DNA from: Sphingomonas phyllosphaerae FA2
GTDB lineage: Bacteria > Pseudomonadota > Alphaproteobacteria > Sphingomonadales > Sphingomonadaceae
Direction of reading: 5' to 3'
DNA length: 64,000 nucleotides
NCBI RefSeq assembly: GCF_000427645.1
Contig: NZ_KE386571.1
Span: 3,396,395-3,460,394, forward strand
This document shows positions 21,247-30,338 of this stretch, in pieces; within the stretch, counting starts at the first letter, position 1; each line of letters starts with the position of its first letter. Position numbers and translations under genes: made by a program. The notes beneath the pieces are model-generated. The model saw only the letters and a program-made list of their open reading frames with translations. It searched no databases and was not told the DNA's origin.

Positions 21247-22962
21247 TTACGCCGGCGTGATCGGCGGGTTCTCCATCTCGGCCTTGATCTCGGCAATCAG
21301 GTCCTTGCGGCTGAGCTTGCCGATCATCGTCTTGGGCATCGTCGCGCGCACCACTACGCGGTCGACGCGCTCGTGCTTGCCCAGTTGCGGGTTGAGCCAC
21401 GCCGCCAGCGCCGCGCCCTCCACCTCCATGCCCTCGTTGAGCGTGACATAGGCGCGCGGCACCTCGCCGCGGTATTGATCGGGCAGTCCAATCACCAGCG
21501 CCTCGCGCACCGCAGGGTGATGATAGAGAATCGCCTCGATCTGGCTGGGGAAGACCTTGAACCCGCCGACCGAGATCATGTCTTTCAACCGGTCGACGAT
21601 CGCGATGAAGCCGTCGTCGTCGATCGTCCCGACATCACCGGTGCGTAGCCATTTGCGCCCCTCCGCATCGACCGCGAAGGTGGTTTCGTCGGCGTCGGGG
21701 CGGTTCCAGTAGCCGGCCATGATCTGCGGCCCAAGCGCGACGATCTCGCCGGGTTGACCCTCGGGTGCCGGGCGCGTCGCATCCTCCTTGTCGACCAGCC
21801 GCAGCCGGGTGGCAGGCAAAGGTTGCCCGATCGTTCCGGCCTTCTGCCCGCCCTCATAAGGATTGGTGGTCAGCACGCCGGTGCTCTCCGACAGGCCATA
21901 ACCCTCGATCAGCGTCGAGTGCGTTGCGGCCTCCCAGCGCGTCTTGAGTTCGGCGTTAAGCGGTGCGCCGCCGGAAATGCAGACGCGCAACGAGGCGAAG
22001 TCGGTCTGCGCCAACTTGGGATGATCGAGCAGCGCCTGGTACATGGTCGGAACACCGGGCAGCGAGGTCGGCTTGGTGCGCGTGATCGTCGCCAACGCCT
22101 GACCGGCATCGAAGCGCGGCAGCAGCACCATCTCGCCGCCGGTGACGATCGTGCGGTTCATCACGCAGGTATTGGCGAAGACGTGGAACAGCGGCAGCAC
22201 GCCGAGGATGCGGTCGCACGCCTCCGGGTGCGGATCGAGCTGCGACACCTGCCGGGCGTTGGCGCTGACGTTGGCGTGGGTGAGCATCGCGCCTTTCGGC
22301 ACGCCGGTGGTGCCGCCGGTGTACTGGATCAGCGCGACGTCGTGCTCCGGGTCGATCGCGGGCGGCGGCAGCGCGCCGTCGTTGGCGATCAGTTTCGAAA
22401 AGGCGATGACGCGCGGGTCGTCGGGACGCTGCGTGGTTTCGGCGCGCTTGAACAGGCGATAGGCGATCGACTTGGCGGGGGGCAGGACGCCGGCCACCGA
22501 TCCGACCACCAGCCGTTCGAGCCCGCTCTTCTCCAGCACCTTCAGCGCGGTCGGCAGCAGCGCGCTGGCCGAGACGGTGAACAGCACGCGCGTGCCCGAA
22601 TCCTCGACCTGATGGCACAGTTCCTCGACCGAATAGAGCGGCGAGAAATTGACCACCGTCGCGCCGAGCCGCAGCGCACCGTGATAGGCGGCGAGATAAT
22701 GCGGGACATTGGGGAGAAACAGCCCGACGCGGTCGCCCTTGCCATAGCTCAGCGCGGCCAACCCGGTAGCGACGCGGCAGACACCGTCGGCGAGTTCGGC
22801 ATAGCTATAACGACGGCCGAGGAAGTCGATCGCCGGGCGCTGGGCATGGCGGGCGGCCGACGCGTCGAACAGGGCCGGCATCGACAGCGGCGGGTAATCG
22901 GAATCCCAGGCCACGGGATGGCGATAGGCGGTGCGCCAGGCATGCTCTCCAGTCATTGACAT
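21247..22962 (-). CDS. long-chain fatty-acid-CoA ligase-like AMP-binding enzyme
   Basis: ANL-superfamily enzyme of about 571 residues that activates a carboxylic acid as acyl-AMP and then acyl-CoA. The AMP-binding P-loop is IQYTGGTTGVPKGAMLTHAN, followed by EGYGLSES, WLRTGDVG and the C-terminal catalytic lysine region GKLSRKDLI. Its make-up resembles FadD-type long-chain ligases (WNRPDADETTFA and VGGFKVFPSQIEA). I chose the ATG at 22962 (MSMTGEHAWR); a second ATG lies 6 bases later. It stands alone: the neighbours on either side do not suggest a pathway. Confidence 0.88.
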   Translation of the reverse strand: MSMTGEHAWRTAYRHPVAWDSDYPPLSMPALFDASAARHAQRPAIDFLGRRYSYAELADGVCRVATGLAALSYGKGDRVGLFLPNVPHYLAAYHGALRLGATVVNFSPLYSVEELCHQVEDSGTRVLFTVSASALLPTALKVLEKSGLERLVVGSVAGVLPPAKSIAYRLFKRAETTQRPDDPRVIAFSKLIANDGALPPPAIDPEHDVALIQYTGGTTGVPKGAMLTHANVSANARQVSQLDPHPEACDRILGVLPLFHVFANTCVMNRTIVTGGEMVLLPRFDAGQALATITRTKPTSLPGVPTMYQALLDHPKLAQTDFASLRVCISGGAPLNAELKTRWEAATHSTLIEGYGLSESTGVLTTNPYEGGQKAGTIGQPLPATRLRLVDKEDATRPAPEGQPGEIVALGPQIMAGYWNRPDADETTFAVDAEGRKWLRTGDVGTIDDDGFIAIVDRLKDMISVGGFKVFPSQIEAILYHHPAVREALVIGLPDQYRGEVPRAYVTLNEGMEVEGAALAAWLNPQLGKHERVDRVVVRATMPKTMIGKLSRKDLIAEIKAEMENPPITPA

Positions 22963-22995
22963 GGTTGTAAGCAACAAACCGCGGCGCGCAAGCGA

Positions 22996-23220
22996 TCAGC
23001 GTTGGAACAGCGTCCCGATCGCGGTCGCCGCCTGCCCGACACCGGCGATCGCCAGTGCCACCGGCGGCGTCCAGTCGGCATCGATCTGCGCGCTCTGGCG
23101 GTCGATCGAGATCGACAGCGTGCCGATCATCGGCGTGCGGTGACCGCCGCTGACCAGCATCAGCGCGCCCAGCGCGATGACGGCAGCACGGCGGCGGCGA
23201 TAATCGGGTGATGGCGGCAT
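22996..23220 (-). CDS. small hypothetical protein, probably membrane or exported
   Basis: No family recognised. The 74 residues start with the basic stretch MPPSPDYRRRRAAVIALG, followed by one hydrophobic segment, then a region containing ISIDRQSAQIDADWTPPV and a second mildly hydrophobic stretch near the C-terminus. AGAGGGAC precedes the ATG at 23220 at suitable spacing, which supports a real gene. It lies 33 bases upstream of the acyl-CoA ligase on the same strand, and could be in one transcript with it. Confidence 0.5.
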   Translation of the reverse strand: MPPSPDYRRRRAAVIALGALMLVSGGHRTPMIGTLSISIDRQSAQIDADWTPPVALAIAGVGQAATAIGTLFQR

Positions 23221-23294
23221 GATGGCGTCCCTCTCAAAACCGCGTGGATCATAGCATGCGCAACGTCGGGGCGACAGCGGCGGCTGCGGTGCCC

Positions 23295-24956
23295 TTATGC
23301 CGCCTCGGCCCAGCGGAGTCGGTCGCGGCCGGCGCGTTTGGCGGCGAACAACGCGTCGTCGGCGCGGCGATAGAGGTGCTTCCACTCGGCCTCGTCGACG
23401 ATCGTGCCGCATTCGCTGCCGAGTGATGCGGTGACCGCCAGGTCGAACGGCATCGTCGCGGCGCGGATGCGCGTCAGGATCGTCTCCGGCATCGTGGTCG
23501 CGGCGGCGGGCGCGAGCACCGCGAATTCCTCGCCGCCGATCCGCGCGATCAGCGCACCGGGAGGTGCCGCTTGCCGGAGCGCATCCGCGAAAACACGCAG
23601 CACCTGATCGCCGCCGTCATGGCCGAGCGTCTCGTTGATCCGCTTGAAATGGTCGATGTCGACCAGCACCAGCACATGGCGGTCGGCGCGGCCGATCGCT
23701 TCGCGCAGGAAGCTGCGCCGGTTCATCAGCCCGGTCAGCGGATCGCTGTCGGCCAGCAGCCGCGCCAGCATCTCCTGCTCGCGCGCCTGATCGCGCTCCT
23801 CACCCAATTGCTTGATCCGCCACGCGATCGCGAGCGCGCTGCAGCACGCCTCCAGCACCATCGCGATCAGCGTCGAATTGTCGATCCAGAAGTTCCACGG
23901 CACGAGCCCGAGCGCCTGCAGCACGCGCGCTGTGGCGGTGAGCAGCGGCAACGCCCAGGCGATCGCGAAGGCGCGCGCATAGCGATCACGCGCGTGCCAG
24001 CCGCGCCACAGCAGGGGAAGCGTCAGCAGCAACGTCGCCAGGAAGGTCAGGGTCAGCGCGCGATCGAGCATGCGCGCCTGGATGGGCATGAAGATGACAT
24101 AGGCCAGCGACGAAGCGAGAACGGCCCCCATGGTCAGGTCCATCGCGGGGCGTAGCCAGCCGCGCGTCACCTGCGGCGCGAAGAAGCGCTGTGCGAAGAG
24201 CAGGGCGCTGCATAGGGTGGCGGCGAGCAGCAGCACGTTGAGCCGCAGCCGCAGATTGTTGTCGAGCCCCGTCACCTGCCCGAGCAACCCCGAACTGCTC
24301 GCGGCATAGCCGATCAGGAACAGCACCATCGCACAATAGGGCAGATGGAAACGCTGCCGAAGCGCGGCGGCCAAAGCGACGTTGAAGATCAGCAACGCAC
24401 CCGCGAGTCCGACGAATCCCGCGTAGAAGGCGGTCAGCCGCAGCGTGTAGCGCTGCGAAAGGTCGGGCGAGAGCAATTGCGGCTGAAGCACCAGCCCGCG
24501 CATGTTGGCTGCCCCCTGCACGTGCCACAGCAATTGCACCGGACGCGCCGCAGCGGCGGGGAGCGGAAGCTGGAACGCGGCCCCCAGCTCGAGATAGCGC
24601 CAGGCGGTCGCGCTGGTGAAGCCGACCGAGCGGATCGAGCCGTCGGCATAGCGGACGTAGAGGGTGACGCGGTCCTGCCACAGACTGCCCGATCGCACCG
24701 CGACGCCCGGTTCGACGACGGGCAGGCGCTCCGACCTGACCCAATAATCGCCCGGCGGTGCGTCGCGTTGCGACCGCTGGCAGTCGAAGCCGACGGCCGT
24801 GCCGAACAGCCGCTCGGGCCGATCGCCATCCATCGCGGTGCGGAAGCAGGTGCGCAGGAGCATGTCGGTGCGTGCGGAGGCCGCCGGCGCCATCGCCAGC
24901 GATATGAGGATCACGGCGCAAATCGCCACGACCCGACGGATGATCCCCCCGGTCAT
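23295..24956 (-). CDS. diguanylate cyclase with 7TMR-DISM sensor
   Basis: Membrane sensor of 553 residues predicted to make cyclic di-GMP. It has a signal peptide (AVILISLAMAPAASA), a periplasmic region with two cysteines (about residues 30-180), then seven membrane segments (about 185-380) of the 7TMR-DISM type, a short coiled linker (IKQLGEERDQAREQEML) and a GGDEF domain with the signature ARIGGEEFAVL. The nearby sequence lacks the RxxD product-inhibition site. DPLTGLMNRRSF begins the catalytic domain. It is transcribed alone, and the ligand is unknown. Confidence 0.9.
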   Translation of the reverse strand: MTGGIIRRVVAICAVILISLAMAPAASARTDMLLRTCFRTAMDGDRPERLFGTAVGFDCQRSQRDAPPGDYWVRSERLPVVEPGVAVRSGSLWQDRVTLYVRYADGSIRSVGFTSATAWRYLELGAAFQLPLPAAAARPVQLLWHVQGAANMRGLVLQPQLLSPDLSQRYTLRLTAFYAGFVGLAGALLIFNVALAAALRQRFHLPYCAMVLFLIGYAASSSGLLGQVTGLDNNLRLRLNVLLLAATLCSALLFAQRFFAPQVTRGWLRPAMDLTMGAVLASSLAYVIFMPIQARMLDRALTLTFLATLLLTLPLLWRGWHARDRYARAFAIAWALPLLTATARVLQALGLVPWNFWIDNSTLIAMVLEACCSALAIAWRIKQLGEERDQAREQEMLARLLADSDPLTGLMNRRSFLREAIGRADRHVLVLVDIDHFKRINETLGHDGGDQVLRVFADALRQAAPPGALIARIGGEEFAVLAPAAATTMPETILTRIRAATMPFDLAVTASLGSECGTIVDEAEWKHLYRRADDALFAAKRAGRDRLRWAEAA

Positions 24957-25152
24957 GCTTCGACGCTAAACAGGAATGGCAAACAGAAGGTTAACGCGGC
25001 CCCCGAAAACGTAAACGTCGGAAGGGCGTCGCTGTCTTCGACCGCGGCGCAACGGCGGCGGAAAAGCGTGGGAACGGGCAGGTTTTATCCGGTGCGCCAC
25101 CGGGGTCGAAAGGTTAACGAGCCGGAGACATGGTCCCCGACCCGTTAATGGA

Positions 25153-27474
25153 TCAGTCGGCGGCTGCGGGTGCTGCCTTGTCCTTCTTGCCCGACTTCTT
25201 TGGCGCGGCGGGCTCGATCGCGAAGACCAGCGCATTGTCCTTCAGGTTGACCGTGACCTCGCCGCCATGGACCAGCTTGCCGAACAGCAGTTCCTCGGCA
25301 AGTGGCTGCTTGATCTTCTCCTGGATCAGCCGGCCCATCGGACGCGCGCCATACAGCTTGTCATAGCCCTTCTCGGTCAGCCACTTCTTCGCCTCGTCGC
25401 TCAGCTTGATGTGCACGTCGCGGTCGGCGAGCTGCAGTTCGAGCTGGAGGATGAACTTGTCGACGACGCGCGCCACCACCTCGGTCGGCAGATAACCGAA
25501 CGGCACGATCGCATCGAGCCGGTTGCGGAACTCCGGCGTGAACATCTTCTGCACCGCCTGCTCGTCCTCGCCCTCGCGGGTGAGCGAACCGAAGCCGACC
25601 GTCTCGCGGGCCATGTCCGCCGCGCCCGCATTGGTCGTCATGATGAGGATGACGTTGCGGAAATCGACGGTCTTGCCGTGCTGATCGGTCAGGCGGCCGT
25701 TGTCCATCACCTGCAACAGGATGTTGAACAGGTCCGGATGCGCCTTCTCGATCTCGTCGAGCAGCAATACGCAATGCGGGTTCTGGTCGACCGCATCAGT
25801 CAACAGCCCGCCCTGATCGAAGCCGACATAGCCCGGAGGCGCACCGATCAGCCGGCTGACCGAATGCCGCTCCATATATTCGCTCATGTCGAACCGCTGG
25901 AGCGGGATGCCAAGGATCGTCGAGAGCTGCTTGGCGACCTCGGTCTTGCCGACGCCGGTCGGGCCGGTGAACAGATAATTGCCGATCGGCTTCTCGGGCT
26001 CGCGCAGGCCAGCGCGCGCCAGCTTGATCGCCGAGGAGAGCTTCTCGATCGCCGCATTCTGCCCGAAGACGACGCGCTTCAGATCGGTCTCGAGCGTTTC
26101 CAACTGCTTCTTGTCGTCGCTCGACACGCTCTTCGGCGGGATGCGCGCCATCGTCGCGATCACGGCCTCGATCTCCTTGGCGGTGATCGTCTTCTTGCGC
26201 TTGTTGGGCGCCACCAGCATCTGCATCGCGCCGACCTCGTCGATGACGTCGATCGCCTTGTCGGGCAGCTTGCGGTCGTTGATGTAGCGCGCCGACAGCT
26301 CGACCGCCGACTTGATCGCCTCGGGCGTGTACTTGACCGAGTGATGCTCCTCGAATGCCGAGCGCAAGCCAGCGAGGATCTTGATCGTATCCTCGATCGT
26401 CGGTTCGTTGACGTCGATCTTCTGGAAGCGCCGCAGCAGCGCGCGGTCCTTTTCGAAGTGGTTGCGGAACTCCTTGTAGGTGGTCGAGCCGATGCAGCGG
26501 ATCGTACCACCTGACAGCGCCGGCTTGAGCAGGTTCGACGCGTCCATTGCGCCGCCGCTGGTCGCGCCCGCGCCGATTACGGTGTGGATCTCGTCGATGA
26601 ACAGCACCGCGTCGGGCAGCTTTTCCAGTTCGTTGACGACCGCCTTCAACCGCTCCTCGAAATCGCCGCGATAGCGCGTGCCGGCGAGCAGCGCACCCAT
26701 GTCGAGCGAGTAGATCACCGCGGGTTTGAGCACGTCGGGCACGTCGCCCTCGACGATCTTGCGCGCCAGCCCCTCGGCGATCGCGGTCTTGCCGACGCCG
26801 GGATCACCCACGTACAGCGGGTTGTTCTTCGAGCGGCGGCACAGGATCTGGACGGTGCGATCGACCTCGGCCGAGCGCCCGATCAACGGGTCGACCTTGC
26901 CGATCTTGGCCTTTTCGTTGAGGTCGACCGTGAACTGCTTGAGCGCGCTCTCGCCCTTCTTGCCCGGCGCCTCGGCCTTTTCCTTCTTCTCTTCCTCGGG
27001 CGCGCCCTTGGCGCTGGTCGCCTCGGGGGTCGCCGCGCCCTTGCCGACGCCGTGGCTGATGAAGCTCACCGCATCCAGCCGGCTCATGTCCTGCTGCTGG
27101 AGGAAATAAACCGCATAGCTCTCGCGCTCCGAGAAGAGCGCGACCAGCACGTTGGCGCCGGTCACCTCGTCGCGGCCCGACGACTGGACGTGCAGGATCG
27201 CGCGCTGCACGACGCGCTGGAACCCGCTGGTGGGGGAGGGATCGGTCGCGGCATCGACCTTGAGCGCGCCCAGCTCGGTATCGAGATAGTGCGCGACAGT
27301 GGTCTTCAGCTCGCCCAGGTCGACGCCGCACGCGGACATCACCTGTCCGGCATGTTCGTCGTCGATCAGCGCGAGCAACAGATGTTCGAGCGTCGCATAT
27401 TCGTGGCGGCGCGACGACGCGGCCTCGAGTGCCTTGTGCAGCGTGGTCTCGAGAGCGCTGGCAAATGACGGCAT
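25153..27474 (-). CDS. clpA: ATP-dependent Clp protease ATP-binding subunit ClpA
   Basis: Unfoldase that feeds substrates to ClpP, 773 residues. An N-terminal repeat domain (residues 1-140) is followed by a Lys/Glu-rich linker (155-178), the first AAA+ module (Walker A GDPGVGKT at 223-230) and a second (GPTGVGKTEVAKQL near 505). The ClpP-docking loop is present as VGF in ARETVGFGSL, where E. coli ClpA has IGL. A Lys/Ala-rich tail (KKSGKKDKAAPAAAD) closes the protein. The adaptor gene clpS, often directly upstream, is not next to it here. RBS AAGGAG precedes the ATG at 27474. Confidence 0.96.
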   Translation of the reverse strand: MPSFASALETTLHKALEAASSRRHEYATLEHLLLALIDDEHAGQVMSACGVDLGELKTTVAHYLDTELGALKVDAATDPSPTSGFQRVVQRAILHVQSSGRDEVTGANVLVALFSERESYAVYFLQQQDMSRLDAVSFISHGVGKGAATPEATSAKGAPEEEKKEKAEAPGKKGESALKQFTVDLNEKAKIGKVDPLIGRSAEVDRTVQILCRRSKNNPLYVGDPGVGKTAIAEGLARKIVEGDVPDVLKPAVIYSLDMGALLAGTRYRGDFEERLKAVVNELEKLPDAVLFIDEIHTVIGAGATSGGAMDASNLLKPALSGGTIRCIGSTTYKEFRNHFEKDRALLRRFQKIDVNEPTIEDTIKILAGLRSAFEEHHSVKYTPEAIKSAVELSARYINDRKLPDKAIDVIDEVGAMQMLVAPNKRKKTITAKEIEAVIATMARIPPKSVSSDDKKQLETLETDLKRVVFGQNAAIEKLSSAIKLARAGLREPEKPIGNYLFTGPTGVGKTEVAKQLSTILGIPLQRFDMSEYMERHSVSRLIGAPPGYVGFDQGGLLTDAVDQNPHCVLLLDEIEKAHPDLFNILLQVMDNGRLTDQHGKTVDFRNVILIMTTNAGAADMARETVGFGSLTREGEDEQAVQKMFTPEFRNRLDAIVPFGYLPTEVVARVVDKFILQLELQLADRDVHIKLSDEAKKWLTEKGYDKLYGARPMGRLIQEKIKQPLAEELLFGKLVHGGEVTVNLKDNALVFAIEPAAPKKSGKKDKAAPAAAD

Positions 27475-27617
27475 CAGGTTACTCCTTGCAGGCCGCGTGA
27501 AGCCACGCGACCCTTGCCACGAATGTCGTGACGATGGGGCTCCGCATCAAGCGTTCCCCGTCATCACCCTCTCGACCCTGCACGCATAACCCTGTCACCC
27601 GCGGTAAGGTGCCGGCC

Positions 27618-27815
27618 TTATTTTCTGAATATCGCGTCGGCACTTGCGCGATGGTTAACGGCGCCTTCGATCTTTTTGCGCGTGCGGGCGATCTCGCCCT
27701 CCAGCGCGGTCACCCGCCCCTCCAGCTCCGCGACCGACAGGCGATCGAGGTCCTCGCGCAATAGCGCGGTCAGCGGGTCGTCGGGGCGCGCCCCCAGGAT
27801 GTCGTCCAGGTCCAT
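27618..27815 (-). CDS. DUF1192 family protein
   Basis: A 65-residue acidic protein matching the DUF1192 pattern: it begins MDLDDILGARPDDPLTALLR, then has a short coiled-coil region (VAELEGRVTALEGEIARTRK). DUF1192 proteins are small, alphaproteobacterial and of unknown function. The ATG at 27815 fits the family start; an ATG 9 bases upstream is also possible. It is divergent from the quinone oxidoreductase at 27888 and sits 143 bases upstream of clpA. Confidence 0.85.
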   Translation of the reverse strand: MDLDDILGARPDDPLTALLREDLDRLSVAELEGRVTALEGEIARTRKKIEGAVNHRASADAIFRK

Positions 27816-27887
27816 GGGCAGCATCGTTGACGCTGGGGAACACGGAGTCAATATGGCCCCTGACCGCAAGACAGGGCTCCCGACACG

Positions 27888-28889
27888 ATGACCGACGTCC
27901 CCGATACGATGCTCGCGATCGACCCTGCCGAGGCGGGTGGACCCGAGGTGCTGGTGCCGGAGCGCCGTCCCGTTCCGGTGCCGGGCGATGGCGAGGTGCT
28001 GGTGCGTGTGGCCGCGGCGGGGGTGAACCGCCCCGATGTGATGCAGCGGCAGGGATCGTACCCGCCGCCGCCCGGCGCCCCCTCGACGTTGGGGCTGGAA
28101 ATTGCAGGCGAGGTGGTCGCGCTGGGCGAGGGCGTCGACCCCGACATGCTGGGGCAGCGCGTCTGTGCGTTGATCGCGGGCGGGGGCTATGCCGAATATG
28201 CGGTTGCGCCGGCCGGGCAATGCCTGCCGGTGCCTGACGCGCTGACGCTGGAAGAGGCGGCGGCGATCCCCGAAACCTTGTTCACCGTGTGGACGAACCT
28301 GTTCGAGCGCGCCTTCGCGGTCGAGGGCGACACGGTGCTGGTCCATGGCGGGACCAGCGGGATCGGGACGATGGCGATCACGCTCGGCAATCTGTTCGGG
28401 CTGGAGGTGATCGTGACGGTCGGCTCGCCCGAGAAGCAGGCGGCGGCGTTGCGGCTCGGGGCGGATCATGCGATCGACTATAAGCAGGAGGATTTCGTCG
28501 CGCGGGTCAAGGAGATCACCAATGGTCGCGGCTGTGCGGCGGTGCTCGACATGGTCGGGGGCGATTACGTGCCGCGCAACCTGCAATGTCTGGCCGAGGA
28601 TGGCCGCCACGTCTCGATCGCGGTGCAGCGCGGCGCGTCGGCAACGGTGCCGCTGTTCGAGATCATGAAGCGGCGGCTGACGCTGACCGGCTCGACGTTG
28701 CGCGCGCGCGACGCGGGGTTCAAGGCGCTGGTCACCGAAGAGATCGTGCGGACGGTGTGGCCCTTCGCGACGGCGGGGAGGCTCAAGCCGGTGATGGATC
28801 GCAGCTTCCCCTTCGCGCAGGCGGCGGACGCGCACCGGCGGATGGAAGAGGGCAGCCATGTGGGGAAGATCGTGCTGACGATGGGGTGA
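27888..28889 (+). CDS. NAD(P)H quinone oxidoreductase, PIG3/Qor type
   Basis: Medium-chain dehydrogenase/reductase of 333 residues without the zinc ligands of alcohol dehydrogenases. Signatures are GVNRPDVMQRQGSYPPPPGA, GLEIAGEVVALG, VHGGTSGIGTMAI (the NADPH-binding loop) and FEIMKRRLTLTGSTLR. This is the p53-induced-gene-3-like group of quinone reductases. The ATG at 27888 is used, but an ATG at 27909 (MLAIDPAEAGG) matches the usual family start better. It is divergent from the DUF1192 gene. Confidence 0.92.
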   Translation: MTDVPDTMLAIDPAEAGGPEVLVPERRPVPVPGDGEVLVRVAAAGVNRPDVMQRQGSYPPPPGAPSTLGLEIAGEVVALGEGVDPDMLGQRVCALIAGGGYAEYAVAPAGQCLPVPDALTLEEAAAIPETLFTVWTNLFERAFAVEGDTVLVHGGTSGIGTMAITLGNLFGLEVIVTVGSPEKQAAALRLGADHAIDYKQEDFVARVKEITNGRGCAAVLDMVGGDYVPRNLQCLAEDGRHVSIAVQRGASATVPLFEIMKRRLTLTGSTLRARDAGFKALVTEEIVRTVWPFATAGRLKPVMDRSFPFAQAADAHRRMEEGSHVGKIVLTMG

Positions 28890-28917
28890 GGGGAACGCTC
28901 GTCGCGCCGCCTCCCTT

Positions 28918-29012
28918 CGTCATTCCCGCGCAGGCGAGAATCCAGAACCTCTGACGATCCGCCTCTATCGACGGACCCGCGCGTCTGGATCCCCGTATGT
29001 GCGGGAATGACG
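28918..29012. repeat. intergenic palindrome, family B
   Basis: Outer arms CGTCATTCCCGCGCAGGCGA and ATGTGCGGGAATGACG; the right arm has drifted (CCCCGTATGTGCGGG). It lies between the convergent quinone oxidoreductase and amidohydrolase genes, 29 bases after the first stop. Confidence 0.85.
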
Positions 29013-29042
29013 AGGGGTAGGAGCGTCGTGCAACGACGTTGA

Positions 29043-30338
29043 TCAGCGCCGCTCGTAGGCCTTGGGCAGCGCGCCCTCGGTCGGCGTCAGGTAGCGGTCG
29101 CGCAACTCCGTCTGACGCGAGCGCATCGGTTGCGACACGCCGTCGATCCACGTCGCGACGGGCACCGACGACAGCTCCAGCGGATCGCCGTCCCAGATCA
29201 CTACGTCCGCGCGCCGCCCGGCACGCAGCGAGCCGATCTCGCCGCCCATCCCGATCGCCTCGGCCGGGCCGCTGGTGATCGACGCGAACGCCTGTCCCCA
29301 GTCGAGCCCGGTGGCGCCGGGGATGCGGGCGATGGCGACGAGATTGCCCGCGAACTGCCGCAGCACATGGTCGCCGCCCGATGCTCCGGTCGAGGCGAGC
29401 GCCACGGGCACCCCGGCGGCGCGCAGCCGCCCGACGTTCGACTCGGTCGCGGCGAGATTCTCGAACTGCGCGGGTAGATCAGCGAGCGCCGCCGCGATCA
29501 CCGGCACCTTCGCCGCGGCGATCTCGCGCGCGATCAGCCAGCCCTCGGTCACGCCGACCAGCACCAGCCTGAGCTTAGGATAATCGCGCGGCAGCGCCAG
29601 CACGTTGCGGATGTCCGCGGCCCGCTCGACATGCACCAGCAGCGGCACCTGCCCATCGAGCACGCGCAGCAGCGCCTCGGCGTCGGCGCGCGTCACCAAG
29701 GCGTCGCGCGAACGCCCGTCGAACGCGGCGGGGTTGCGGCGGAAGTCCTGTGCCTGCGCAAAGGCGTCGCGGAGCAGCGCATAGGCCGCCGGCCGGCTGC
29801 CTCCCGCCAGCTTGCCGCCGCCTTCGCCCAGCTCGACGAACTGGAACGCGCGCGGGCGCGTCACTGCGTTCGGGTCTGCGCCAAGATCGATGATCGCGCC
29901 CTGGCCCGCGAAGATCGAGCTTTCGGCGCTCGGCGTCACGATTGCGCGGGTGACGCCGAACAGCCGCTCGTTTGCAATCTTTACCGCCGCGGGATTGACC
30001 CCCAGCGACACATCAATCGCGGCCTTGAACGGTGCGTTGCGCGCACCGGCATCGTTGCTTTCCTGCACGCCGTCGGCGTCGACCAGCGAGATATCGCTCA
30101 GCGCCGAGACGACGCCCGCCGACACCCATTTGCCGGCCGCGTCGATCACCTGCGCGCCGGCGGGCACCGCGACGCCGCGCCCGGCGGCGACGATCCGCCC
30201 GTTCGCGATCACCACCGTGCCACCCTCGATCGGCGCGGAGCCGTCGCCGATCGCGACCGTGCCGCCGGTGATCGCCACCGTTTGCGCAACGGCAGGCGTC
30301 GCCAGCATCGTGGCGAGGAGGAAGAGCGCGCGCTTCAC
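29043..30338 (-). CDS. exported amidohydrolase-like protein lacking metal ligands
   Basis: A 431-residue member of the imidazolonepropionase-like amidohydrolase group (COG1228 type). It has a signal peptide (ALFLLATMLATPAVAQ), the N-terminal beta-sandwich strand (VAITGGTVAIGDGSAPIEGG) and the C-terminal GEIGSLRAGRRADVVIWDGD. The HxH metal motif that should follow the first strand is replaced by GVVSALSDIS, and the late aspartate region reads ALASTGASGGDH instead of a conserved D. It therefore probably lacks hydrolase activity of the usual kind. Its start overlaps the stop of the intact amidohydrolase (ATGA), so the two are made together. It may act as a partner subunit. Confidence 0.85.
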   Translation of the reverse strand: MKRALFLLATMLATPAVAQTVAITGGTVAIGDGSAPIEGGTVVIANGRIVAAGRGVAVPAGAQVIDAAGKWVSAGVVSALSDISLVDADGVQESNDAGARNAPFKAAIDVSLGVNPAAVKIANERLFGVTRAIVTPSAESSIFAGQGAIIDLGADPNAVTRPRAFQFVELGEGGGKLAGGSRPAAYALLRDAFAQAQDFRRNPAAFDGRSRDALVTRADAEALLRVLDGQVPLLVHVERAADIRNVLALPRDYPKLRLVLVGVTEGWLIAREIAAAKVPVIAAALADLPAQFENLAATESNVGRLRAAGVPVALASTGASGGDHVLRQFAGNLVAIARIPGATGLDWGQAFASITSGPAEAIGMGGEIGSLRAGRRADVVIWDGDPLELSSVPVATWIDGVSQPMRSRQTELRDRYLTPTEGALPKAYERR

